This document shows, one piece after another, positions 20,697 through 30,900 of a stretch of DNA of 64,000 bases (within the stretch, counting starts at the first letter, position 1; each line of letters opens with the position of its first letter). The position numbers and the translations under genes are program-made. Source of the stretch: Dysgonomonas sp. BGC7. Its GTDB lineage: Bacteria; Bacteroidota; Bacteroidia; Bacteroidales; Dysgonomonadaceae. The stretch is taken from positions 124,001-188,000 of the forward strand of contig NZ_CVRP01000013.1 in the NCBI RefSeq assembly GCF_001261735.1, read 5' to 3'. Below the pieces are notes generated by a model. It did no database searches and was not told where the DNA came from. It saw nothing but the letters and a program-made list of their open reading frames with translations.

Positions 20697-21557
20697 TTAC
20701 TTACTATACTTTCTCCTGTATTCGCTAGGAGTTACATTTGCATGTTGCTTAAATATCTTATTAAAATAAGACACATTATCGAAAGATAATTCGAATGCAA
20801 TATCAGATATGGACATCCTTGTTGTGAGAAGTAGTAGCTGTGCCTTCTCTATTTTTTTCTGATTGATATACTTTACAGGAGTACAACTCATCTCACGCTT
20901 GAATACTCTGGTAAAATGATCTTCTGTAATACAAGCAATATCTGCCAATTCCGAGATTGATACATTCTTATTAGAGTTCTCATGTATGTACTTCAAAGCG
21001 TTGTTGATACGAACATCAATGTTATTAGACTTAGCTTCTGCATGGTCTACAAACCGCGACAATAGCTGATACAATATCCCTCGAGTCTCTAAAGCGTAGT
21101 GAGCTTCCATTTTATTACTATCCGACAAATACTGGGAAAAAGTAGGTGGATTATCATAAATCTTGGGATCGTAATACTTCAAATACCTGTCCGGGTTTAT
21201 ATGTAAAAGACGCTTTGTAAGAGCCAAATCTAAAGAAGAAGCTTCTATTTCGAGAGGAAAAGTATATTTATCAAATAAGGATTCCTGATTTATTACCTTT
21301 TCATAAAAATGAATATAATAAAGAGCAAAAAAACTATCACATTCATCATCATGTAATGTAAAAGGAGGTGTCAAATACAAATGTCCGGGCCTCAGCAAAT
21401 AAGTTTTATCACCAAACCGCGTTATGGCTTCTCCCCCTTCAACATAATATATACGGGCAAAAGGGCTATAAATTTTCGTCCAGTTCCAATTTGCATTCAA
21501 TTCGGAATAGCCAATATTCAGCAGTATCAGATCCAGGTTTTGATTAAATTCAGACAT
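20697..21557 (-). CDS. AraC-family transcriptional regulator
   Basis: A 286-aa regulator. The N-terminal ~150 residues form an AraC-type ligand-binding cupin (YVEGGEAITRFGDKTYLLRPG). The C-terminal ~100 residues hold two helix-turn-helix motifs: ISELADIACITEDHFTRVFK, and ISDIAFELSFDNVSYFNKIF followed by the TPSEYRRKY signature. It is divergent from the fucosidase/fucose operon across 182 bp, so it is the best local candidate for a sugar-responsive regulator of that operon. The ligand is inferred from position only. Confidence 0.88.
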   Translation of the reverse strand: MSEFNQNLDLILLNIGYSELNANWNWTKIYSPFARIYYVEGGEAITRFGDKTYLLRPGHLYLTPPFTLHDDECDSFFALYYIHFYEKVINQESLFDKYTFPLEIEASSLDLALTKRLLHINPDRYLKYYDPKIYDNPPTFSQYLSDSNKMEAHYALETRGILYQLLSRFVDHAEAKSNNIDVRINNALKYIHENSNKNVSISELADIACITEDHFTRVFKREMSCTPVKYINQKKIEKAQLLLLTTRMSISDIAFELSFDNVSYFNKIFKQHANVTPSEYRRKYSK

Positions 21558-21700
21558 ATACGAGTATCGTTTTTATACCATATATTACATCTCGTAAATA
21601 TACTTATTTATAGTGAATAATAGCACATTGTTTAAGTACAAGATCGAAAAAGTATTATTTATTCGTCGGAATAGTGAAAGCGATTGTTGACTACTATCTA

Positions 21701-21708
21701 TATATTTG
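21701..21708 (+). promoter_or_regulatory. Possible -7 element of the fucose operon
   Basis: A perfect TATATTTG lies 31 bp upstream of the fucosidase ATG at 21740. TTG triplets at 21684-21689 are closer than the usual spacing, so activation by the divergent AraC protein may compensate. This is a weak, motif-only call. Confidence 0.5.
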
Positions 21709-21739
21709 TTATGATAAAAAAATCAAATTGACTAAAATC

Positions 21740-23119
21740 ATGAATAAATCATTATCTATTCTTACTATTCTTTGTTTTTTCATCCCCATACTCATAAACG
21801 GGCAAACATCAAATAAAGAGATAGAATTGTTCCGAAACGAGAAATTCGGTCTGTTTATACACTGGGGGCTATATTCTCAGGCCGCAGGAGAATGGAAAGG
21901 AAAGCCGACTAAGGGAGGCGAACACTTCATGCTATATGAACGAATACCTCTGAAAGAATATGCATTGTTAGCCAACGATTTCAACCCTCCAGGTTTCGAT
22001 GCTAAAGAATGGGTTGAAACCGCAAAGCGATCGGGTATGAAGTATATCGTGTACACGACCAAGCACCACGATGGATTCGCAATGTATGACTCTAAATGCA
22101 GTGATTACAACATCGTGAAGAAAACTCCGTTCGGAAGAGATCCTCTGAAAGAACTGGCAGAAGCCTGTCGAAAAGAAGGCATACAACTAGGTCTGTATTA
22201 TTCTCTTGGTCGAGACTGGGAAGATCCGGACGTGCCGACCAACTGGCCTGAAAAAGCCGGTCGAAGCAATACATGGGACTATCCAGACGAAGATGGAAAA
22301 GTTTTATCCCGATATGTAGAACGAAAAGTAAAACCCCAACTTCGAGAACTCTTAACGGAATATGGGAACATCGCTACAATATGGTTCGATACCCCCGAAC
22401 TGATAACAAAAGATCAGAGCAGGGAGCTAAAAGAATTGATCAACACTCTACAGCCAAACTGTTTAATAAACAATCGGATAGGAAACGGACTGGGAGACTA
22501 TTCCATTGTCGAACAAAAGCTCATGGACAAAATAGACAATCGTCCATGGGAAGCCTGTCTCACAATGGGGCGAAACTGGGGATATAACAAATTCGACACA
22601 ATATATAAAGCCCCGGAGGAAATGATCCGCCATTTAGTAGACATAGTAAGTAAAGGAGGAAACCTCTTGTTAAACATCGGGCCAACAGGAAAAGGTAACT
22701 TCCCGAAACAGACGAAACCCGGACTCGAAGCATTTCACAAATGGTTAAAATCGAACGGAGAAGCCATCTATAATACAAAACCTTGGATCGTATTTGGAGA
22801 AGACTTATCCGATTCTCCTAAAGAGGTTCTTAAGACAGGCTTCCATGATGCCGAATTTGACGGAACGCCTAAAAGCCGTATCCCTGATATAAGATTTACA
22901 TCGAACGGAAAAACAGTATATGCCATTGCAAGAGATGTTGCTGACAAGAACTATACAATCAAATCTATAGATAAAGATAAAAAAATAAAAAACATCAAAT
23001 TGCTGGAAAACAATAAATCTATAAAATGGTCACAAACCGCAGAAGGATTGAATATACAATTCGACAGGGTAGGGAAAACTCAATTTCCAATCTATGTACT
23101 GAAAATAGAGTTTGAGTAG
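21740..23119 (+). CDS. Secreted alpha-L-fucosidase, GH29
   Basis: A 459-aa protein from the ATG at 21740, which is preferred because the signal peptide (MNKSLSILTILCFFIPILING) starts there; an in-frame ATG at 21674 would add 22 non-signal-like residues. GH29 hallmarks are EKFGLFIHWGLYS (residues ~35-47), the substrate-binding TTKHHDGFAMY (His109, His110) and IWFDTPE, where Asp217 is the likely nucleophile. It would release fucose from glycans in the periplasm or outside the cell, feeding the catabolic genes immediately downstream. Confidence 0.92.
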   Translation: MNKSLSILTILCFFIPILINGQTSNKEIELFRNEKFGLFIHWGLYSQAAGEWKGKPTKGGEHFMLYERIPLKEYALLANDFNPPGFDAKEWVETAKRSGMKYIVYTTKHHDGFAMYDSKCSDYNIVKKTPFGRDPLKELAEACRKEGIQLGLYYSLGRDWEDPDVPTNWPEKAGRSNTWDYPDEDGKVLSRYVERKVKPQLRELLTEYGNIATIWFDTPELITKDQSRELKELINTLQPNCLINNRIGNGLGDYSIVEQKLMDKIDNRPWEACLTMGRNWGYNKFDTIYKAPEEMIRHLVDIVSKGGNLLLNIGPTGKGNFPKQTKPGLEAFHKWLKSNGEAIYNTKPWIVFGEDLSDSPKEVLKTGFHDAEFDGTPKSRIPDIRFTSNGKTVYAIARDVADKNYTIKSIDKDKKIKNIKLLENNKSIKWSQTAEGLNIQFDRVGKTQFPIYVLKIEFE

Positions 23120-23178
23120 AAGCTACTACCTAACCATTGAAAAGAGAAAACACACCATACAATTAAATCGAAATAACC

Positions 23179-24966
23179 ATGACAAGAAAAAGATTTCAGG
23201 GCGAATGGCCTAAAATAGGCATACGTCCGACCATAGACGGGCGAATGGGGGGAGTAAGAGAATCTCTCGAAGACCAGACCATGAATATGGCAAAAAGCGT
23301 AATAGACCTATTAACGACAAACTTAAAGAATCCTGATGGCACGCCTGTGCAATGCGTTGTGGCAGACAACACTATCGGTCGTGTGGCAGAAAGCGCTGCC
23401 TGTGCCGAAAAATTCAGAAGAGAAGGCGTAGGAGTTACCATTACAGTAACCCCTTGCTGGTGCTATGGAAGCGAAACCATGGATATGGACCCGCATACAG
23501 TAAAAGCAGTATGGGGCTTCAATGGAACAGAACGCCCCGGCGCCGTTTATCTGGCTGCAGTACTTGCCGGACATGCTCAAAAAGGATTACCCGCTTTCGG
23601 CATATACGGACACGATGTGCAAGACGCCGGAACGACAGAAATACCATGCGATGTAAAAGAAAAGCTTATCCGTTTTGCTAAAGCAGGTATGGCCGTAGCT
23701 ACGATGAGGGGGAAGTCATATCTTTCTATCGGAGCGGTGTGTATGGGAATCGCCGGTTCGATCGTAAACACAGACTTCTTTGAAGAATACCTGGGAATGA
23801 GATGCGAAGGAGTAGACGAAGTAGAGATCATTCGCCGAATGACAGAAGGCATATACGACAAAGACGAGTTTGAGAAAGCTCTAGCATGGGCTAAAAATAA
23901 CTGTAAAGAAGGCGAAGACAATATAAACCGACCAGACCTGAAGAAAGACAAGGCAGCCAGAGACAAAGATTGGGAGTTTATCGTAAAAATGACTCTCATT
24001 GTGCGCGACCTCATGGTTGGTAACCCCAAACTTAAAGAAATGGGATTCGGCGAAGAAGCTCTCGGACACAATGCAATTGCAGCAGGATTTCAGGGGCAAC
24101 GCCAATGGACAGATTTCTATCCTAACGGAGACTTCACGGAAGCTATCCTAAACTCATCTTTCGACTGGAGTGGCATACGTGCGCCTTACATCCTAGCAAC
24201 AGAGAATGATGCGCTCAACGGAACTACGATGCTATTCGGATACCTGCTGACTCACACCGCTCAGATATTTGCCGATGTGCGTACATATTGGAGTCCCGAG
24301 GCAGTAGAACGTGTAACAGGAAAGAAACTAGAAGGACTCGCCTCCGGCGGCATGATCCATCTCATCAATTCCGGAGCGGCTACCCTTGACGGATGCGGTT
24401 ACCAAAACGACAGCAAAGGTAATCCTACAATGAAAGCCTTCTGGGACATCGCCGATAAAGAAGCTCAAGCTTGTCTTGATGCAACAAAATGGATACCCGC
24501 TAACCGTGAATATTTCAGAGGAGGAGGTTTTTCATCCAAGTTTCTGACCAAAGGAGGAATGCCTTGCACAATGGCTCGTCTCAATCTGGTGAAAGGTCTT
24601 GGCCCGGTGCTACAAATAGCCGAGGGATGGACTGTCGATCTAGATCCGGAAGTACACAAAACTCTGGATGACAGAACAGACAAAGGCTGGCCTACCACAT
24701 GGTTTGTACCTCGTTTGACCAACGACCCTAACTTCAAAGACGTATATTCCGTTATGAACAACTGGGGAGCAAATCATGGTGCTATCAGTTGCGGACACAT
24801 TGGTGCCGATCTCATCACCCTTGCTTCTATGCTCCGTATCCCTGTGTGTATGCACAATGTAGACGATCAAAATATTTATCGCCCTGCGGCATGGACTGCT
24901 TTTGGCATGAATAAAGAGAGCTCCGACTACAAGGCTTGTCAGACCTACGGACCATTATATAAATAA
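23179..24966 (+). CDS. fucI: L-fucose isomerase
   Basis: A 595-aa cytosolic enzyme that converts L-fucose to L-fuculose. The whole length matches the family: [20 protein letters not shown] at the N-terminus, [37 protein letters not shown], and the metal/substrate region [20 protein letters not shown] with [12 protein letters not shown]. It lies 59 bp after the fucosidase. Its base composition appears richer in G+C than the downstream SusC/SusD genes, perhaps reflecting codon bias of a well-expressed enzyme. Confidence 0.95.
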   Translation: MTRKRFQGEWPKIGIRPTIDGRMGGVRESLEDQTMNMAKSVIDLLTTNLKNPDGTPVQCVVADNTIGRVAESAACAEKFRREGVGVTITVTPCWCYGSETMDMDPHTVKAVWGFNGTERPGAVYLAAVLAGHAQKGLPAFGIYGHDVQDAGTTEIPCDVKEKLIRFAKAGMAVATMRGKSYLSIGAVCMGIAGSIVNTDFFEEYLGMRCEGVDEVEIIRRMTEGIYDKDEFEKALAWAKNNCKEGEDNINRPDLKKDKAARDKDWEFIVKMTLIVRDLMVGNPKLKEMGFGEEALGHNAIAAGFQGQRQWTDFYPNGDFTEAILNSSFDWSGIRAPYILATENDALNGTTMLFGYLLTHTAQIFADVRTYWSPEAVERVTGKKLEGLASGGMIHLINSGAATLDGCGYQNDSKGNPTMKAFWDIADKEAQACLDATKWIPANREYFRGGGFSSKFLTKGGMPCTMARLNLVKGLGPVLQIAEGWTVDLDPEVHKTLDDRTDKGWPTTWFVPRLTNDPNFKDVYSVMNNWGANHGAISCGHIGADLITLASMLRIPVCMHNVDDQNIYRPAAWTAFGMNKESSDYKACQTYGPLYK

Positions 24967-25000
24967 TAACAAGACTCATAAATCCATAATTTTACTTATT

Positions 25001-25039
25001 TTTACTACCGCTCTTATATTAAAACAGGGCGGTAGTAAA
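25001..25039 (+). terminator. Hairpin between fucI and the mutarotase gene
   Basis: A perfect 11-bp inverted repeat (tttactaccgc at 25001-25011, gcggtagtaaa at 25029-25039) with a 17-nt loop lies 35 bp after fucI. No T-run follows, so it may be an mRNA-stabilising or attenuating hairpin rather than a full terminator. It sits in a 253-bp gap that is unusually long for this operon. Confidence 0.5.
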
Positions 25040-25219
25040 CAATACAAAGCGAATTACAGTTGATTTTAACTAAAAGGTGACAAAAGTTACACTTTTTCCT
25101 GTTTTTTAGATTGTTACTTTCGACTCTGTCTAAAAGGATTTTTCCTTTATAGATAAAGTTTAAAAAGTTTGCTACAATAGAAGACTTCAACTAATAACTC
25201 ACATAAATAAGTACAAATA

Positions 25220-25612
25220 ATGGATTTGAAAGAGGGATATATCAACGAATCATCTGGCAAGACAAAACGCTATTGTCAATTTATCAGACTCAACTCTGAG
25301 ACTATAAATCAATACAAATATTGGCATAAGAGTAAAAACGTATGGAAAGAAATACCTGTAGGAATCAGAAAAGCGGGTATTATCGACATGGAAATATATG
25401 TTATCAACGATACGGCTTTTATGATAATAGAAACACCAACCGACTTTGAGTGGGATAGTGCTTTTGGCAAATTAGCAACTTATGAACGGCAAGCTGAATG
25501 GGAAGAATTTACCTCCCGGTTTCAAATAACGAAAACATCGAACCGATCGGAAGAAAAATGGCAGTTGATTGAACGTATATTTTCCCTCAATGAGGCATTA
25601 AAGGAAATATAG
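25220..25612 (+). CDS. L-rhamnose/L-fucose mutarotase family protein (RhaM-like)
   Basis: A 130-aa protein of the DUF718/RhaM ferredoxin-like family, which interconverts sugar anomers. The family features are the YKYWHKSKNVWKEIPVGIRK segment with its conserved histidine, then GIIDMEIYVINDTAFMIIET. Its place between fucI and the aldolase gene suggests it supplies the fucose anomer used by the isomerase. It is not homologous to E. coli FucU, so the fucU symbol is not used. Confidence 0.82.
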   Translation: MDLKEGYINESSGKTKRYCQFIRLNSETINQYKYWHKSKNVWKEIPVGIRKAGIIDMEIYVINDTAFMIIETPTDFEWDSAFGKLATYERQAEWEEFTSRFQITKTSNRSEEKWQLIERIFSLNEALKEI

Positions 25613-25635
25613 ACTCAATCACATATCCAACAATA

Positions 25636-26280
25636 ATGATAACAAAAGAACAAATAGCAAAATTTATAGAACAAGCTCATCGTGTAGGTAAAGAACGTTT
25701 ACAACTTTGTAGTAGTGGCAACCTCTCGTGGCGTGTAGAAGAGAATACGGCATTAGTGTCTGGCACGGGATCATGGCTACCTCGACTTGCTGAAGAAAAT
25801 GTAGCAATATGCGACATCTCTACCGGACAGAGAATAGACGGACCTAAGCCCTCGATGGAGAGTGTTTTCCATTTGGGCGTACTACGCCAACGCACAGACA
25901 TGAATGTAGTCCTGCATTTTCAATCGCAATATGCAACTGCAATATCTTGTATGAAAAATAAACCTTCAAGTTTCAATGTTATTGCAGAAGTTCCATGCTA
26001 CTGTGGTAGTGAAATTCCGGTAATACCGTATTTCAGACCGGGATCTAAGGAGCTAGCAGATGCTGTTACCAAAGCACTTACCAATCACGATTGTGTATTG
26101 ATGAGTAAACACGGGCAAGCCGTATGTGGAAAAGATTTTGACGATGCTTTTCAGAAAGCAGTATTTTTCGAACTGGCTTGCAGTATAATTGTACATGCCG
26201 GCGAAGGAAACTATCTCACTCTTACAGAAGAAGAAATACAAGATCTCAATATCTATATCTTAGGTAAATCCGGCAAATAA
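25636..26280 (+). CDS. fucA: L-fuculose-phosphate aldolase (class II aldolase/adducin family)
   Basis: A 214-aa enzyme predicted to split L-fuculose 1-phosphate into dihydroxyacetone phosphate and L-lactaldehyde. The SSGNLSWRV and SGTGSW phosphate-binding motifs, Glu75 in KPSMESVFH, His94 and His159 (MSKHGQAV) are in place. The usual HxH zinc pair reads H94-F-Q96, so the second histidine is glutamine. The neighbours fucI, kinase and fucP support the assignment. Confidence 0.87.
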   Translation: MITKEQIAKFIEQAHRVGKERLQLCSSGNLSWRVEENTALVSGTGSWLPRLAEENVAICDISTGQRIDGPKPSMESVFHLGVLRQRTDMNVVLHFQSQYATAISCMKNKPSSFNVIAEVPCYCGSEIPVIPYFRPGSKELADAVTKALTNHDCVLMSKHGQAVCGKDFDDAFQKAVFFELACSIIVHAGEGNYLTLTEEEIQDLNIYILGKSGK

Positions 26281-26287
26281 GAATACT

Positions 26288-27751
26288 ATGGCTTACTTAG
26301 CTTTAGACTTAGGTGCGGGCAGCGGCCGGGCAATTGTTGGAACAATAAAGAATGGTAAAATAGAGATGGAAGAGGTGCACCGCTTCACAAATCATCCTGT
26401 AAAAATAGGAGATACCCTCTATTGGAATTTCCCATCTTTATTCAGCAATATCAAACAGGGAATCAGCATTGCCATAAAAAAAGGTTATTCTTTACGAGGC
26501 CTTGCAGTCGACACATGGGGGGTAGATTATGGGCTTTTGGACGATAAGGGCAGATTGTTGTCAAACCCCGTATGCTACAGAGATTGTCGTACATCGGGCA
26601 TGAGTGACAGAGTGGAAGAGATCATCTCCAAAGAAAAGCTGTATAAAAAAACCGGAATTCAACAGATGGAAATAAATACAATATTCCAATTGTTCAGCCA
26701 ACAAGAAACAGAAGACCCCACTCTTGGATGTGCAGAAAAGCTGTTGTTTACTCCCGATCTTATAAATTACTTTCTTACGGGTATTGCCCGAAATGAATAT
26801 ACAATAGCATCTACATCTCAACTGTTGAATGCAATAGAAAAAAAATGGGACACAGACATTTTTGAAAAGCTCGCTCTACCCTATCGCCTGATGCAAGAAA
26901 CAATCAATCCCTGCTCTCTGCTGGGTGTACTCAGCAAAGAAATTGCAGACGAAACAGCAGCAGGGGAAATCAATGTGTTTTCTGTCGGTTCGCATGATAC
27001 AGCTAGTGCCATAGCGGTCATACCCGAAGAGGGAGAAGAGTGGGCCTTCCTGAGTTCAGGCACATGGTCATTGCTTGGCATTCTTTCCGACTGTCCTATT
27101 CTCGACAGAAATGCAATGCAGAACGATTTTACCAACGAAGGAGGTGTAGACAATAAGATTCTGTTTATGCGCAACATCACTGGATTGTGGCTACTCCAAC
27201 GACTGATTGCAGAATGGGAAAAGGACGAAGAAGATTGTTCCTATGATTTTTTACTCTCGGAATGCTCCGCTTCCAAGCCTTTTGGCTCGGTGGTGAATAG
27301 CGACCATCCATTGTTTGTTCATCCTATATCAATGACCGAAGCTATACAAACCTACTGTAAGCAGACTAATCAAACCATCCCTCAGACCAAAGGAGAATAT
27401 GTGAGGTGTGTTTTGGAATCTTTGGCCGTGAAGTATTATTTTGTAATGGATAAGTTAAAAGAATGTACAGGGCGAAATATTACAAAATTGCACATAGTGG
27501 GTGGCGGCAGTCAAAATGAATTGCTCAACCAATATATAGCAGACGCAATAAACATCTGTGTCACTACCGGACTCACAGAAGCCACTGCTGTCGGAAATAT
27601 TATTCAACAAGCCATTGCAGACAGAAAAATAGAGAATTGGGCAAAAGGACATGAAATAATAAAAAATAGTTTTAATTTTAAGATCTATCAGCCTTCAGAG
27701 CATAATTTATGGACAGACTTTGTAATACGACACACGGAATTATTTGAATAA
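26288..27751 (+). CDS. fucK: L-fuculokinase/rhamnulokinase-type sugar kinase
   Basis: A 487-aa FGGY-family kinase, 7 bp after the aldolase gene. The N-terminal ATPase motif LDLGAGSGRAIVG, the sugar-site motif AVDTWGVDYGLL, and the C-terminal LHIVGGGSQNELLNQYIADA are present. By sequence it resembles rhamnulokinase (RhaB), but every neighbour is a fucose gene, so L-fuculose is the likely substrate. It could act on both ketoses. Confidence 0.83.
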   Translation: MAYLALDLGAGSGRAIVGTIKNGKIEMEEVHRFTNHPVKIGDTLYWNFPSLFSNIKQGISIAIKKGYSLRGLAVDTWGVDYGLLDDKGRLLSNPVCYRDCRTSGMSDRVEEIISKEKLYKKTGIQQMEINTIFQLFSQQETEDPTLGCAEKLLFTPDLINYFLTGIARNEYTIASTSQLLNAIEKKWDTDIFEKLALPYRLMQETINPCSLLGVLSKEIADETAAGEINVFSVGSHDTASAIAVIPEEGEEWAFLSSGTWSLLGILSDCPILDRNAMQNDFTNEGGVDNKILFMRNITGLWLLQRLIAEWEKDEEDCSYDFLLSECSASKPFGSVVNSDHPLFVHPISMTEAIQTYCKQTNQTIPQTKGEYVRCVLESLAVKYYFVMDKLKECTGRNITKLHIVGGGSQNELLNQYIADAINICVTTGLTEATAVGNIIQQAIADRKIENWAKGHEIIKNSFNFKIYQPSEHNLWTDFVIRHTELFE

Positions 27752-27806
27752 CTGAAAAGAACCAAAACATAAAATCACATACCAAAAAGTTAATACCAAT
27801 TATTAT

Positions 27807-29039
27807 ATGAATAGCACAAAGAAATCTTTATTCACAGGAAGCCAGGGACAGAATTATCTCTTTCCTTTCATTCTTGTCACCAGTTTATTTTTCCTCTGGG
27901 GATTTGCACATGCCTTACTGGATGTACTCAATGCCCATTTTCAAGAAATACTACAAATATCGAAAGCACGTTCGGCATTGGTGCAGTTTGCTTTATATGG
28001 AGGCTACTTTGTTATGGGTATTCCGGCAGGATTGATAATAAAGAAATACGGATATAAAAAAGGGATTGTTTTCGGACTGATCGTTTTTGCAATAGGTGCA
28101 TTTTTATTTTATCCGGCAACTCTGATAAAAACGTTCTTCCCTTTTCTTATAGCTCTTTTTGTAATTGCTTGCGGACTAACATGTCTCGAAACAGCAGCCA
28201 ATCCATATACTACAGTATTAGGCCCTGCCGAGTCGGGTGCAAGGCGTATCAACCTCGCTCAATCGTTCAACGGACTAGGGTGGATACTAGGCCCATTGGT
28301 AGGCGGAATGTTGATATTTTCCGACGAAGGAGACCCTTTTGCCGCATTGGCAACGCCTTATATAGGTATAGGCATAGTAGTGCTTCTTATAGCCGCTTTA
28401 TTTATACGCACACCTTTACCTCAGATTTCGGCTGAAGATAGCAGTCAATCAGAGGTAACTCAGACACAAGCAAAAAGCAGATACAGAGACTTATTGAAAC
28501 ATCCTCTGTTTATCTTTGCCGTAATAGCTCAGTTCTTTTATGTGGCAGGCCAGACCGGAATAGGCAGCTTCTTTATCAATTATGTAATTGAAGTGCGCCC
28601 CGACATTTCACACCTGCAAGCATCGCAGATACTTGCCTTCGGAGGAATGGGAATGTTTATGGGGGGACGAATATTGGGTAGTTACATTATGAAGTTCTTC
28701 AATCCAAAGAAACTACTGGCAATATACGCAACAATGAATATTTTACTCATGGCAGTCGTAGTAATGAGCTTGGGCATGACTTCTGTTGTGTGTTTATTTG
28801 CCTCTTACTTCTTCATGTCCATCATGTACCCTACTATTTTTGCTATAGGCATTAATGGGCTAAAAGAAAATACAGAAAAAGGCTCATCACTCATAGTAAT
28901 GGCAGTTGCAGGCGGTGCACTCATCCCAATGCTGATGGGACGCATTGCCGACATATACTCTATGGCTACAGGCTTTTTGATTCCTTTAGTGTGTTTTATT
29001 GTTATCCTTCTCTTCGGTCTCAGTAAATTAAAGAATTAG
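27807..29039 (+). CDS. fucP: L-fucose:H+ symporter
   Basis: A 410-aa inner membrane MFS permease with about twelve membrane segments. The FucP signature LFFLWGFAHALLDVLNAHFQ near the N-terminus includes the aspartate required for proton coupling in E. coli FucP. GYFVMGIPAGLIIKKYGYKK follows. It is the last gene of the fucose operon and is followed by a strong terminator. Confidence 0.92.
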   Translation: MNSTKKSLFTGSQGQNYLFPFILVTSLFFLWGFAHALLDVLNAHFQEILQISKARSALVQFALYGGYFVMGIPAGLIIKKYGYKKGIVFGLIVFAIGAFLFYPATLIKTFFPFLIALFVIACGLTCLETAANPYTTVLGPAESGARRINLAQSFNGLGWILGPLVGGMLIFSDEGDPFAALATPYIGIGIVVLLIAALFIRTPLPQISAEDSSQSEVTQTQAKSRYRDLLKHPLFIFAVIAQFFYVAGQTGIGSFFINYVIEVRPDISHLQASQILAFGGMGMFMGGRILGSYIMKFFNPKKLLAIYATMNILLMAVVVMSLGMTSVVCLFASYFFMSIMYPTIFAIGINGLKENTEKGSSLIVMAVAGGALIPMLMGRIADIYSMATGFLIPLVCFIVILLFGLSKLKN

Positions 29040-29067
29040 GTTGCTCTTCTTTAGAGCAAGAAAAAAG

Positions 29068-29104
29068 GAAGATTGTATTTGCCTAAGTTGCAAATACAAT
29101 CTTC
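29068..29104. terminator. Strong bidirectional intrinsic terminator
   Basis: A perfect 15-bp stem (gaagattgtatttgc at 29068-29082, complement at 29090-29104) has a 7-nt loop. TCTTTTTT follows on the plus strand, and the AAAAAAG before it gives a T-run on the minus strand. It separates the convergent fucose operon and susC/susD operon and can end both. Confidence 0.88.
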
Positions 29105-29209
29105 TCTTTTTTACTCTGCCTCAACAGAGTTTTCCCAAACAATCTTGATATTTATTACTTCATAAATCTAAATAAAATTCTATTAAGAGTTATCGAAGAA
29201 ACTTCGATC

Positions 29210-30895
29210 CTATTCCCATCCAGAATTCTGTACTAAATTCTTATTTTTATAAAGCTCGCTGTTAGCTATAGGATAGAAATTCATCTTATCAGATATACTA
29301 TATGTAGCAAGTAACTCTTTAGTATACTTGATTGTTCCATCACCTTGCTTCACGACTCTTACTTTATAGATATTTTTCATTTCAGACAAATCTTTCCAGC
29401 GACGAAGATCCCAAAAGCGCTGTCCTTCGAAAGCAAATTCAACTCTGCGCTCATTTTTTAGACGTTTTAAGAAATCAGTTTTACCGAGGCCGACAGGAAT
29501 ATCAGGCATATTCACGTCGGAGCGACTACGCACCCGATTTACTGCATCACGTGCACTCAGACTGTAACTTCCTTTATAATCAGGATCACCGTATGCATTA
29601 ACCATCGCTTCTGCATAATTTAGCAATATCTCCGCATAACGGAATAGTATCCAGTTATGATGTTGCGATGTTGTTGTTTGCCCCGATTCGAATGTGATAC
29701 TATTATTCACATATTTTCTCAAATAATATCCGGTAGTTGTAGCATTTGTTATTGGAAGTGCGTTCTTTCCTCCTTCGAATATTTCTACAGCAACCTTAGG
29801 CCAAACCATTCCATTGTAAACGATAGTCATACCCAGACGTGGGTCGCGACCTGTATAAGGGCTGGCAGCCTGAGTTGAGTTATTCCAGTCAAATGCAGTT
29901 CCATTAGTCATTTCATAGGCACTTACCAGATTTTCGGTAGGACAAGTAGAAGTCTTTCCTCCCGCTACTCCCATAGGAAAATTTGAAGCCTCGAAAGATG
30001 TACTTTGACCTGTTGGACGGCATAGAATAACTTCTTTACTCTGGTTGTTAGTAGCTCCAAACAAGGTTGAGTATTTATCTAAAGTATATCCGAACGTGCT
30101 TGCATTACTAATGATGTCGTATGCAGCCTGAGCCGCATCTTTCCACTTTTGACTATCGTCTGTCGAAAACAACGGACTTGCCAAATATAAAGCAGCTCTG
30201 GATTTTAATGCTAATGCAGCACCCTTTGTTGCACGTTGCAAGTTACCATTACCTCCAGGCATGTCACTCGCTAGATTAGGTAAAACATTGGCCACAGCTG
30301 TACATTCAGTTATAATGAAATTCAATATTGTTGCAGCATCGGATGGCTGAGCTATATTTGCTTCATTTTGTGTAATAGTTTTAGTTATCAGAGGTATATT
30401 CTGATATCTCTTTACTAATTCGAAATAGAAAAATGCACGTAAAAAGCGTACTTCATATTCATAATTCAAATAATTTTTAAAGTTATCCTCAAATCCATCT
30501 GAATTTTTCCATTCATCAAAAGTCAGTCCGACACAATTATCTAAGTAAAAGTTAGCATCATGAATAGCTTGGTAGTACTTACTAAACTGATCATCTACTG
30601 TATAATTTGCCGACCATGTCCCATTAACAAACCTCTGAATATTTGTGTCGTATACATGTATTGCATCATCTGTAGCTGCATCTTGCATAGCACTAGATGT
30701 ATTATTAAAATCCTGAGGTAAATAGCTATAGACTTGTGTCGTCAATTGCTTTACCCGATCCATATTATTTATTATCTGCTCTTTTGTATAATAATCAGCT
30801 TCGCTGATATCCATAAAATCACAGGCGCCGAACAAAAGGGTTGTGGCTGTAAGCAACAAAACGCTTTTTTTTATTTTTAGAAATGCCATATTCAT
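29210..30895 (-). CDS. SusD/RagB family surface glycan-binding lipoprotein (pair 2)
   Basis: A 561-aa lipoprotein. The signal peptide ends with the lipobox LLFGAC (Cys25). The N-terminal SusD-like fold and the C-terminal RagB/SusD region are present, the latter with RFAEILLNYAEAM, KNERRVEFAFEGQRFWDLRR and the ending LVQNSGWE. SusD proteins bind glycans over the SusC channel. It lies 5 bp after the second SusC and is the last gene of the four-gene transporter operon. Confidence 0.93.
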   Translation of the reverse strand: MNMAFLKIKKSVLLLTATTLLFGACDFMDISEADYYTKEQIINNMDRVKQLTTQVYSYLPQDFNNTSSAMQDAATDDAIHVYDTNIQRFVNGTWSANYTVDDQFSKYYQAIHDANFYLDNCVGLTFDEWKNSDGFEDNFKNYLNYEYEVRFLRAFFYFELVKRYQNIPLITKTITQNEANIAQPSDAATILNFIITECTAVANVLPNLASDMPGGNGNLQRATKGAALALKSRAALYLASPLFSTDDSQKWKDAAQAAYDIISNASTFGYTLDKYSTLFGATNNQSKEVILCRPTGQSTSFEASNFPMGVAGGKTSTCPTENLVSAYEMTNGTAFDWNNSTQAASPYTGRDPRLGMTIVYNGMVWPKVAVEIFEGGKNALPITNATTTGYYLRKYVNNSITFESGQTTTSQHHNWILFRYAEILLNYAEAMVNAYGDPDYKGSYSLSARDAVNRVRSRSDVNMPDIPVGLGKTDFLKRLKNERRVEFAFEGQRFWDLRRWKDLSEMKNIYKVRVVKQGDGTIKYTKELLATYSISDKMNFYPIANSELYKNKNLVQNSGWE

Positions 30896-30900
30896 CTATT

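Noticed and set aside
21674-21739. Extended start of the GH29 fucosidase
   Set aside because: The extra 22 residues precede a complete signal peptide and would overlap the likely promoter element.
23577-24071. 164-codon minus-strand reading frame inside fucI
   Set aside because: It is a shadow of a conserved enzyme gene; its length reflects base composition of the coding strand.
25220-25612. FucU-type fucose mutarotase
   Set aside because: The sequence matches the RhaM/DUF718 family instead, so the fucU name was not used.
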